Part shown: positions 26,299-33,417 of the stretch, in pieces | Position numbering within the stretch: position 1 is the stretch's first letter | How the letters are laid out: each line of letters begins with the position of its first letter | DNA from: Prescottella sp. R16 | Lineage (GTDB): Bacteria > Actinomycetota > Actinomycetes > Mycobacteriales > Mycobacteriaceae | NCBI RefSeq assembly: GCF_030656875.1 | Contig: NZ_CP130943.1 | Span: 4,092,001 to 4,156,000 of the forward strand | Direction of reading: 5' to 3' | Length of the DNA stretch: 64,000 nt | The notes under the pieces: generated by a model | Told to the model about the DNA's origin: nothing | Seen by the model: only the letters and a program-made list of their open reading frames with translations | Databases searched by the model: none | Position numbers and translations under genes: made by a program

Positions 26299-27048
26299 TC
26301 AGCGTCCGCACCATCGGGGTGTGCGTCCTTCGAAGAACGCGCTGATGCCCTCTGCCATGTCCTCCGATGCACGGAAGGCATCGACGGCGTGTTCGGTGGA
26401 CCGCCATCCGAGGGCGTCCTCCGCTGCGGTGAGGGCGCGTAGTGCCCGCAGGGTCTCACGCACCGCCACGGGTGAGGACAGGCAGATGTCTTCGGCGAGT
26501 GCGAGCGCCCGGTCCAGGGCGCATCCGGCATCGGTCACTTCGTTGACCAGCCCCAGTCGACAGGCGCGTTCCGAATCCAGGGTGCGTCCGGAGACGAGCA
26601 GTTCCCGCGCCACGTTCGGGGGCAGCGCCCGGGCGGCGCGGAAGAGCGCACCGGAGGACGCGACGAGCCCGCGACGGGTTTCGGGGAGGCCGAAAAACGC
26701 TGTGCGGGAAGCGATGATCGCGTCACATGCGAGTGCCATCTCGAATCCGCCGCCGAGTGCGGGCCCTTCGACTGCGGCGATCAGTGGGGTGTGGCGTTCA
26801 CGCCGTGTGATGCCGTACTCGCCGCCCCGTTCGGTCCGCAGGCTCACGCTCACACCGAGATCGGTTCCGGCACTGAACACCCGTGGGGTTCCGGTGAGTA
26901 CACCGGCCCACAGTTCGGGGTCGTCCTCGAGGCGGTTCAGTGCCGCATCTATGCCCTCGGTGACGGACCGGTCGATCGCATTGCGTTTGGCCTCCCGTTC
27001 GATGCGGACGACCAGAATCCTGCCGTGTTGCTCCTCGACGACGTCCAT
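26299..27048 (-). CDS. Enoyl-CoA hydratase/isomerase family protein
   Basis: A 249-residue crotonase-fold protein. The oxyanion-hole strands are RVFSAGTDLG and AAVEGPALGGGFEMALACD, and the active-site helix is FGLPETRRGLVASSGALFRA. The glutamate pair of classical hydratases is only partly present (PETRRG has one Glu where E-x-x-x-G-x-x-P often occurs), so the reaction may be isomerisation, hydrolysis or hydration. GAGGT lies ten bases upstream of the ATG. It sits between the nitroreductase (96 bases upstream) and the aldehyde dehydrogenase (31 bases downstream), all leftward. Confidence 0.87.
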   Translation of the reverse strand: MDVVEEQHGRILVVRIEREAKRNAIDRSVTEGIDAALNRLEDDPELWAGVLTGTPRVFSAGTDLGVSVSLRTERGGEYGITRRERHTPLIAAVEGPALGGGFEMALACDAIIASRTAFFGLPETRRGLVASSGALFRAARALPPNVARELLVSGRTLDSERACRLGLVNEVTDAGCALDRALALAEDICLSSPVAVRETLRALRALTAAEDALGWRSTEHAVDAFRASEDMAEGISAFFEGRTPRWCGR

Positions 27049-27144
27049 GGGTGGATGACCTCTGTGCCTGTAGTGGGACCGGGGCGGGTGTGCGCGGAGA
27101 CCGCACGACCGGCAGGTCCCGGAGTGCTGTGGGTGGGATGCTTT

Positions 27145-27834
27145 TCAGGACACCCAGGTCGCGACCGTGTCGATGTCCGCCCGGGGGGTGCGGAAGCTGT
27201 TGGCCGGATGGGTGTCGTCGGCGTAGCCGAACGAGATCGAGCAGACGACCTTCCGGTCGTCGGCGAGGCCGAAGAATCGACGCAGGTAGGGCGCGCTGCC
27301 GGCGAGCGCGGCCTGCGGGACGGCGGCAACGCCGAGACTGTGCGCGGCGAGCAGGAAGGTGTTCACGTACAGGCCGCAGTCGACGGCACCGTAGACCCCG
27401 AGGGCCTCGTCCGAGGTGACGACGGCGACGTGCGGGGCGTCGAACAGGTCGAAGTTCTTCATCGTCTGTTCCGCCGAGGCGCGGCGGTCCCCCTCGGCGA
27501 TGCCGACGCTGGAGTACAGCTGCATGGCGCAGTCCTTACGGCGTGTGCCGTAGTCGCCTCGGTATCCGGTGGGGAACGGGAAGTCCGGTTCCTGCGGGGA
27601 CGAACGCACGTACTCGCGCAGTCCCGCTCGGAACCGCTCGGTGGCGTCCCCCTCGGTGAGCGACACCTGCCAGGGCTGAGTGTTGCACCACGACGGTGTG
27701 CGCTGTGCTGTCTCGAGAATCTGTTCCACTACGTCGCGTGGGACGGGGTCCGGCGCGAATGCGCGGCAGCTGCTTCGGGTTTCGAGCAGGAACCTCAGGG
27801 GTGTGTGGAGGTCCGCAGTGGGGGCGTCGCTCAT
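27145..27834 (-). CDS. Nitroreductase family protein
   Basis: A 229-residue FMN-dependent reductase. The N-terminal LLETRSSCRAFAPDPVPRDVVEQILETAQRTPSWCNTQPWQV is the phosphate- and FMN-binding motif of the nitroreductase superfamily. The middle GVYGAVDCGLYVNTFLLAAHSLGVAAVPQAAL and the late SFGYADDTHPANSFR are also typical. The ATG overlaps the stop of the upstream TauD dioxygenase by four bases (ATGA), so the pair is translationally coupled. It may reduce a nitro, quinone or enone group, or act as a flavin reductase or desaturase for the pathway. The dehalogenase and BluB branches cannot be ruled out by eye. Confidence 0.87.
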   Translation of the reverse strand: MSDAPTADLHTPLRFLLETRSSCRAFAPDPVPRDVVEQILETAQRTPSWCNTQPWQVSLTEGDATERFRAGLREYVRSSPQEPDFPFPTGYRGDYGTRRKDCAMQLYSSVGIAEGDRRASAEQTMKNFDLFDAPHVAVVTSDEALGVYGAVDCGLYVNTFLLAAHSLGVAAVPQAALAGSAPYLRRFFGLADDRKVVCSISFGYADDTHPANSFRTPRADIDTVATWVS

Positions 27835-28808
27835 GCCGGGCACCCCTGTCCGCCGGCCGCCCGGGAACCGATCCCGACCGGTGCGTCGCCGACGATCGAG
27901 ATCCGCTCCATGACCCGCCGCGCCGGGTGGTAGTCGCTCGAGGCGTAGTGCTGGCACGTGCGGTTGTCCCAGAAGGCGACGGTGTCCGGCTGCCATCGCA
28001 GGCGCACCTGCAGTTCGGGGCGCATGAGGTGTCGGTAGAGCAACTGCAGCAACTCGTTCGACTCGCTCTCCGTCACCCCGAGAATGCGCTGGGTGAAGGC
28101 GACATTGACGAACAGCACGCGTCGGCCGGTCTCGGGGACGACCCGCACGACCGGGTGGGTGACGGCCGGGAACTCCGGCCGCAGCCGTTCGATCGCGTCC
28201 TGTGGCATTCCGGAGCCGAACGAGCGGACCCAGTCGTGCTCGGCCTCGAGTCCGTCGATCCGCGCCTTGAGGTCCTCGGGCAACAGATCGTAGGCCGCAC
28301 CGGTGTCGGCCCACAGCGTGTCCCCGCCCACCGCGGGAATCTCGACTGCGCGCAGGACGGCCGCGAACGACGGAAACTTGTGCCAGGTGACATCGTTGTG
28401 CCAAATGTTCTCTGCGCCTACGGCATTCGCGTCCTTGGCCAGGGTGGCGACGTCGACTGCGCTCTGTCCGGGTTGGGTGTACTCGTAGAACGGGTGTTGT
28501 TCGAGCTCACCCCAGCGCGCGGCGAACGCACGATGGTCCTCCCGGGTGATGTCCTGACCACGGAAGAACAGCACCTTCCATTCGAGCAGTGCCCGGCGGA
28601 GTTCGGCGATGACCGTATCGGGCAAGTCGCCGCCGAGCCGGATACCGGAGATCTCCGCACCGATCGTGGGGGTCTGCGGCTCCAGGGAGAACAGCTCGTA
28701 GGGCCGGTCGTCCGCGTCCGCGGTGATGCGTGGCGCGACGATCGGGCCGAAGTATGCGAGGGGATCGGTGGGGGTGGGTGCGGCGGTGGTTGGGAGCGCG
28801 TAGGTCAC
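27831..28808 (-). CDS. TauD/TfdA family dioxygenase, second copy
   Basis: A 325-residue 2-oxoglutarate- and iron(II)-dependent dioxygenase. The facial triad is visible as His137 and Asp139 in IWHNDVTWHKFP plus the distal His in RTCQHYASSDYHPARRVMER, where the following Arg binds 2-oxoglutarate. The TIGAEISGIRLGGDLPD N-terminal motif is standard. GTG start with AGGAG six bases upstream. It has a longer N-terminus than the 301-residue relative at 11433-12338. It is the first structural gene after the TetR regulator, nine bases downstream of it, and overlaps the nitroreductase start. The substrate is unknown. Confidence 0.92.
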   Translation of the reverse strand: MTYALPTTAAPTPTDPLAYFGPIVAPRITADADDRPYELFSLEPQTPTIGAEISGIRLGGDLPDTVIAELRRALLEWKVLFFRGQDITREDHRAFAARWGELEQHPFYEYTQPGQSAVDVATLAKDANAVGAENIWHNDVTWHKFPSFAAVLRAVEIPAVGGDTLWADTGAAYDLLPEDLKARIDGLEAEHDWVRSFGSGMPQDAIERLRPEFPAVTHPVVRVVPETGRRVLFVNVAFTQRILGVTESESNELLQLLYRHLMRPELQVRLRWQPDTVAFWDNRTCQHYASSDYHPARRVMERISIVGDAPVGIGSRAAGGQGCPA

Positions 28809-28817
28809 GGGAAACTC

Positions 28818-29438
28818 CTAGAGGTACGGGGCGGGAGGCGATGTGGGGGCCTCGAACATGGCCACGAGTGCGCCCACGATGTCGGCGACGATCGCAGTGG
28901 TTTCCGAGGGGCTGTGGCCGGCGCCCTCTCGGGCGGCGAGCGCCGTCATGTTGAGCATGACGGCGTTACCGGTCCGCCAGCCTGCGATGTCCGCCGGTGC
29001 CGGGCAGAGGTCGATCAGCAGCTGATGGACCCGTCGATAGCTCTCTGCCATCAGATGCTTCCGGGTCAGATCCGCGAGCGCGGGGTCGGTGACCGCCTGC
29101 ACGAGGAAGCGCGCGTAGCGACTGCCGGGCCGGCCGAGGGTCTCGGCCGCCAGGGGGTGGACGAGGGCTTCGACGGCGAGCCGGACGGTTTCCGGGGAGC
29201 CCGACTGCTCCATCGCGTCGAGCAACCGGGTGCGGCGGGCGTTGACCGGGGCCATGCGCGTCCCGATCAGAGCGTCGAGGAGTCCGTCCCGGGAACCGAA
29301 ATGATATTTCGCCGCGGAATTGTTGGATTGGTTTGCTGCGAGCTGGACGTCTTTGAGCGTGAGTGCCGGCAGGCCACGCTCCACGATGAGCCGTTCGGCG
29401 GCGTCGATCATCGCCGTTCGGGGAGTGGTGCGGGTCAC
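28818..29438 (-). CDS. TetR family regulator, leaderless
   Basis: A 206-residue TetR protein. The DNA-binding domain covers residues 5-55 (AMIDAAERLIVERGLPALTLKDVQLAANQSNNSAAKYHFGSRDGLLDAL). The helical sensor domain follows, ending with a Pro-rich tail. The GTG start lies seven bases after a -10 element (29446-29451), and no ribosome site is possible, so the transcript is leaderless. It heads the leftward set TauD, nitroreductase, enoyl-CoA hydratase and aldehyde dehydrogenase, and is divergent from the second acyl-CoA ligase. It probably controls both directions. The inducer is unknown. Confidence 0.87.
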   Translation of the reverse strand: MTRTTPRTAMIDAAERLIVERGLPALTLKDVQLAANQSNNSAAKYHFGSRDGLLDALIGTRMAPVNARRTRLLDAMEQSGSPETVRLAVEALVHPLAAETLGRPGSRYARFLVQAVTDPALADLTRKHLMAESYRRVHQLLIDLCPAPADIAGWRTGNAVMLNMTALAAREGAGHSPSETTAIVADIVGALVAMFEAPTSPPAPYL

Positions 29439-29445
29439 ACAAAGG

Positions 29446-29474
29446 ACTTTAAGGCCGCAGACTTAACCTGTCAA
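29446..29474 (-). promoter_or_regulatory. Sigma-70-type promoter of the tetR-tauD operon
   Basis: Read on the minus strand, a perfect -35 TTGACA (29469-29474) is followed after exactly 17 bases by TAAAGT (29446-29451). The predicted start of transcription falls on or within a base or two of the tetR GTG. The spacer contains TTAAGTC, and a near-copy TTAAAGTC overlaps the -10, possibly operator half-sites. Confidence 0.75.
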
Positions 29475-29765
29475 GGGGTGAGGGTTTCCGCTGTCCTCAA
29501 CTCTCTCGGTCGGGATCAGAACCCTCACCGAGCAACGATTGTCAGGGGTTGCGCGCGACAGCACGGCGCGATAGTTTGCCGTCGTCGATGTAGTGCAGAA
29601 ATCATACGAGCACCGCATCCGTACCGGAATCCTCATTACACGTCATTTTCTGCGCATTCATTCCCTGCATTCGTTGCGCACAATTATCGACGCCCTTCCC
29701 GGGAATCTCCCGGTCGGGCGCTTCCGTCGAACAATGGCGGACCTCTGATCTCGGAAAGGGTCGAC

Positions 29766-29795
29766 ATGGCACTGTCTGCTCTCATTCGCCCCTGA
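29766..29795 (+). CDS. Possible 9-residue leader ORF
   Basis: ATG followed by eight codons and TGA (peptide MALSALIRP). A strong GGAAAGGG lies five bases before the ATG, better than the site of most genes here. The ORF ends 45 bases before the acyl-CoA ligase start. It could couple translation or act in attenuation, or the match could be chance. There is no repeated codon type to suggest what it might sense. Confidence 0.3.
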   Translation: MALSALIRP

Positions 29796-29840
29796 CGACG
29801 TCACGAACCACCCGTTCACGGCACCACCATGGAGGTCTCG

Positions 29841-31376
29841 ATGTACCCCGGAACACATGCTCGCACCCACCCCGACAGAATCGCCGTCCGGATGAGCCGC
29901 GGCCCCGGCCTGACCTACCGGGAGCTCGACGAGCGTTCGGTACGACTCGCCCGCGAGCTGCGTGCACGGGGCCTGAAGGTGGGTGACGGTATCGCGATCC
30001 TGGCCGAGAACCACGTCCGTTTCTTCGAAGTTTATTGGGCGGCAGTACGGTCCGGCCTGTACGTCACCGCGATCAACCGGCACAGCACACCGGACGAGGC
30101 CGCGTACATCATGGCGGACTCGGGGGCGCGGGTCCTGATCTGCTCGCACGGCTTGCAGGAGACCGTCGTCGGGTTGCTGCCGCTCCTCGACGCCGACGTG
30201 CACCGCCTGATGTTCGACGGTGTCGTCGACGGCGTCGAACACTACGAGGACGTACTGGCACAGCAGTCGCCGGAACCCCTCGACGACGAGCCCCGCGGCC
30301 AGCTGATGCTCTACTCCTCCGGCACCACGGGTCGACCGAAGGGGGTCAAGCGGGCGCTGACGGGTCTGCAGGTCGACGACCCTGCCGCACCCCACAACTC
30401 GAACCTGCTCTGCAGCATCACCTCGATGGACGGGGACTCGGTGTACCTGGTGCCCGGGCCGCTCTACCATGCCGCAGCATTCAACTGGTCGATCGCGGTG
30501 CAGGAGATCGGCGGCACCGTCGTCGTCATGTCGAAGTGGGATCCGGAGGAGTTCCTGGCGTCGGTCGAGCGTCACCGCGTCACACACACCCAGCTCGTAC
30601 CCACGATGATGGTGCGGCTCCTCAAAATGGACCCGGAGATCCGGGCCCGCCACGATCTGTCCTCACTCGAGGCCCTGCTGCATTCCGCCGCGCCGTGCCC
30701 CGTCGGCGTCAAGCTCGAGATGCTGGACTGGCTGGGGCCGATCGTAGACGAGTACTACACCGGCACAGAGGGTCTCGGCGTCACATTCGTCGCGGCACCG
30801 GACTGGGAAGCTCGTCCGGGCACAGTGGGCCGGTCGGTCACGGGTCCGATCCACATCTGCGACGACGACGGCAGGGAGTTGGCCGTGGGCGAGGTCGGCA
30901 CGGTGTACTTCGAACGCACGGGGGCGCCCTTCAGCTACCACAACGACGAGACGAAGACCGCCGACGCGCGGCACCCGGACCATCCGACCTGGTCGACGAT
31001 CGGGGACGTGGGACGCCTCGACCCGGACGGCTACCTGTACCTGACGGACCGCAAGGCGTTCATGATCATCGCCGGCGGTGTGAACATCTACCCTGCCGAG
31101 ATCGAGAACCGGCTGATCATGCACCCGGGTGTCGCCGACGTCGCCGTGTTCGGTCTGCCCGACGCCGACATGGGCGAGTACGTGCACGCCGTCGTGCAAC
31201 CCGCACCGGGTACCGAGGCCACCCCGGAACTCGCGGACGACATTCTCGCGTTCGCCCGGGAACACCTCTCCCGGTTCAAGGTGCCCCGCATCCTCGAGTT
31301 CCGGGACGAACTGCCCCGACTGGAGTCCGGCAAGCTCCGCAAGGACCTCCTACGCGCGGAATACCTGCCCTGCTGA
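29841..31376 (+). CDS. Acyl-CoA synthetase (AMP-binding), second copy
   Basis: A 511-residue adenylate-forming enzyme. Motifs are LMLYSSGTTGRPKGVKRAL (P-loop, about residue 160), DEYYTGTEGLGVTFV, STIGDVGRLDPDGYLYLTDRKAFMIIAGGVNIYPAEIENRL and the C-terminal LESGKLRKDLLR with the adenylation lysine. Start ATG at 29841, chosen for GGAGG six bases upstream; an in-frame ATG at 29829 has no site. It is divergent from the tetR-tauD operon and probably supplies the CoA ester used by the enoyl-CoA hydratase there. Its 3' end overlaps the convergent gene at 31350 by 27 bases. Confidence 0.9.
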   Translation: MYPGTHARTHPDRIAVRMSRGPGLTYRELDERSVRLARELRARGLKVGDGIAILAENHVRFFEVYWAAVRSGLYVTAINRHSTPDEAAYIMADSGARVLICSHGLQETVVGLLPLLDADVHRLMFDGVVDGVEHYEDVLAQQSPEPLDDEPRGQLMLYSSGTTGRPKGVKRALTGLQVDDPAAPHNSNLLCSITSMDGDSVYLVPGPLYHAAAFNWSIAVQEIGGTVVVMSKWDPEEFLASVERHRVTHTQLVPTMMVRLLKMDPEIRARHDLSSLEALLHSAAPCPVGVKLEMLDWLGPIVDEYYTGTEGLGVTFVAAPDWEARPGTVGRSVTGPIHICDDDGRELAVGEVGTVYFERTGAPFSYHNDETKTADARHPDHPTWSTIGDVGRLDPDGYLYLTDRKAFMIIAGGVNIYPAEIENRLIMHPGVADVAVFGLPDADMGEYVHAVVQPAPGTEATPELADDILAFAREHLSRFKVPRILEFRDELPRLESGKLRKDLLRAEYLPC

Positions 31377-32141
31377 ACGGTGCCCGCCCGCTCGCCGGAG
31401 GAGCGATCCGAGTCCGTTCGGACTCCTGTGGCGGGCCCGCCCGACCCGTGCCGTACCGGGGAGCTCGACGTGGACGACGGCGCGTTCGGCGGCGACGATC
31501 GCCGCGCCGATCGGCAGTGTCCACCGGGCATCGAACGGGGTGTGGGTGTCGATCCGTCGTTCGCCGGCCAGGTGTGCGATCCGGGCACGTAGCGCTGCCC
31601 CGATCCCCAGTGTGACAACGGATCTGCGTCCCCACGGCAGCCGCCGCAGCAGTTCGTCCAGGATCGATTCGATCGCGTCGCTGCCGATGTAGTTGGCCGG
31701 GTAGCGGACGGCGTGGTGCACTCCTCGGGTGGCCAGGTCCACCGTGAGTGCCACGATGTCGTCGGCTTCGGTCGCGAAGACGATCGCGGTCCGGCTGTCC
31801 TGCAGTTCCGGCATCGACTGGAGATAGCCGATGCGGGCGTCGGTCACGCTCACGAGTGTGACGATGCCGGTGCCGTGGGGCTGGAACGCGTCACCGAGGG
31901 CGGCGGCGATCTTCGCGTCGGACGACACTACACCGGTTACCCTGGGGCCCAATCCGATTCGTTGCGCTCGACGGAGCATGGTCGTGGCGGCCTCGAACAC
32001 GGGATCGAACCCCGGTTCACGCCACAGGGTGTCGCTGCGACGGTCGATCGGGCCGAGTTCGGGGGCGTCGGTGTCGAGGAGGACCGCGTGGACCGATGCC
32101 GCGTCGACCGCGATGCCGAGAGATTCACGCATGCCGGTCAC
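31350..32141 (-). CDS. Hypothetical protein, actin/Hsp70-like fold (DUF7159-like)
   Basis: A 263-residue protein I do not firmly recognise. It opens with RESLGIAVDAASVHAVLLDTD, a pattern like the phosphate-1 strand of actin/Hsp70-type ATPases, and has a second Gly-rich strand near VVTLGIGAALRARIAHLAG. Such proteins occur in mycobacteria next to envelope genes (DUF7159-like, from memory). The C-terminal 40 residues are Arg/Gly-rich. The GTG overlaps the stop of the upstream secreted-protein gene by four bases, so the two are coupled. An ATG three codons later is an alternative start. Confidence 0.55.
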   Translation of the reverse strand: MTGMRESLGIAVDAASVHAVLLDTDAPELGPIDRRSDTLWREPGFDPVFEAATTMLRRAQRIGLGPRVTGVVSSDAKIAAALGDAFQPHGTGIVTLVSVTDARIGYLQSMPELQDSRTAIVFATEADDIVALTVDLATRGVHHAVRYPANYIGSDAIESILDELLRRLPWGRRSVVTLGIGAALRARIAHLAGERRIDTHTPFDARWTLPIGAAIVAAERAVVHVELPGTARVGRARHRSPNGLGSLLRRAGGHRSAGQVFRA

Positions 32142-33127
32142 CGTTCCTCGACCACGACGTCGGGCTCTTCCGCGACAGCGGATTCGGCCGGTATCCGAAG
32201 GTCGAGGCCGGACACCGTCGTGTTCGCGTCCGACAGCGTGACCGGCACCGTCGCGGACATCGACGGTGCGCCGGGTGCGTCGTCCGGGGCCGACGCGGTG
32301 ACCGTGTACAGGCCGGCGACGAGCCCGACGAACGCGAACCTTCCACTCTCGCTTGCGGTTGCCCGGCGTTCGATCCGATCACCGCACCGGTCCTCCCCGC
32401 GCAGGGTCACCACCGCGCCCGGTACGGGGTCGCCGGCGTCGTCGACGACGACGTCCGCGATCCGGCCGACCGCCTGCACCCGGTTCGCGGTCGGGCGTTC
32501 GGCAGGTTCCTGCGCCGCACCGGCGCCCGCCGGATCGCAGCCCTCCGGCCGCGCCACGAAGGTCAGTTGCGTCGTGTTCGAGGTGACGAGGGTCAGCGGT
32601 GACGTCCCGGTCAGGGTGACCCCGGTGGTGATCGCCCCGGAGGACGGTCCTGCGGCAGCCGATGCGGTTGCCGTCACCACCCTCGTCGTCTGCTTCCGCG
32701 GCGCGAGATCTCCCAGGTCGCAGGTGAGTACCGTCAGGACCCCGGCGGGGAGGAGTGTCGATCCCGGCCCGCAGAAGGCCGGCACCGCGTCCAGCACCAG
32801 TCCCTGCCAGATCGGGATCGTCACGACGGCGTCGCGGAGACCGGCGGTGCCGGGGTCGATGTCGACGACGAACGCGACCCGGTCGCCGGAGCGGACGACG
32901 CCGTTCGACGGGTCCGCGTCGCCACCGGTGGAGTCCGACGGATCGAACGGCGGTGTGCCGTCCATCTGGGTGAGCGTGACACCGGGGAGCGGACTTGCCA
33001 GCGATGCCGCGGCGACGCCTCGACCTGCGGTGTCACCGACCACGACGACAGCTGCGGTCACCGCGGCCGCTCCAACTGCTGCGATGGCGAACGATCCACG
33101 GTGGCGTCCGGGGAGGAGAGTTCTCAT
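32138..33127 (-). CDS. Secreted or membrane-anchored surface protein with Cna-B-like domain
   Basis: A 329-residue exported protein. The N-terminus is basic then hydrophobic (SFAIAAVGAAAVTAAVVVV, about residues 12-30), a signal peptide or single anchor. Residues 45-190 form a DUF11-like beta domain (SGDRVAFVVDIDPG...VVTIPIWQGL) with Cys in AFCGPGS and LTCDLGD. Residues 225-310 resemble a carboxypeptidase regulatory/Cna-B domain (VVVDDAGDPVPGAVVTL...SGRFAFVGLVAGLYTVTAS). No LPXTG motif or lipobox is present. GAAGGA lies six bases before the ATG. It is divergent from the first LuxR regulator and coupled to the ASKHA-like gene. The function is probably structural at the cell surface. Confidence 0.7.
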   Translation of the reverse strand: MRTLLPGRHRGSFAIAAVGAAAVTAAVVVVGDTAGRGVAAASLASPLPGVTLTQMDGTPPFDPSDSTGGDADPSNGVVRSGDRVAFVVDIDPGTAGLRDAVVTIPIWQGLVLDAVPAFCGPGSTLLPAGVLTVLTCDLGDLAPRKQTTRVVTATASAAAGPSSGAITTGVTLTGTSPLTLVTSNTTQLTFVARPEGCDPAGAGAAQEPAERPTANRVQAVGRIADVVVDDAGDPVPGAVVTLRGEDRCGDRIERRATASESGRFAFVGLVAGLYTVTASAPDDAPGAPSMSATVPVTLSDANTTVSGLDLRIPAESAVAEEPDVVVEER

Positions 33128-33417
33128 GACACGTCCTTCGACACGGTCCGAGGATCTCGACCCCCGATGTATCGGATCCCGGCGAGGAATGGGTGATGCT
33201 GACTCGTCCATCGAATCGGCCGGCCGACCGACGATCGGCGCTCAGAGGGATGAGGACGCGGGTGAATCTTCGGAAAACGGACGATTGAAGGGTGAAGTTT
33301 CCGTGTCGGGGCGGTCGGTACGTGGGACCGCCCCGACGGTGCGGTAGAGGTGATGATGCTCGTATCAGTTCGGCAGTTGTGACCGTCACGGCGCGCGCCC
33401 GTTCCCGAAGGACCACG

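Larger units (their letters stand above)
29439..29840. other. Intergenic region between tetR and the second acyl-CoA ligase
   Basis: This 402-base gap is lower in GC than its surroundings (especially 29570-29690). It holds the tetR promoter, a perfect 10-base inverted repeat (GGTGAGGGTT at 29477-29486 and AACCCTCACC at 29520-29529) and a 9-codon ORF at 29766-29795. No larger gene is convincing. Confidence 0.6.
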
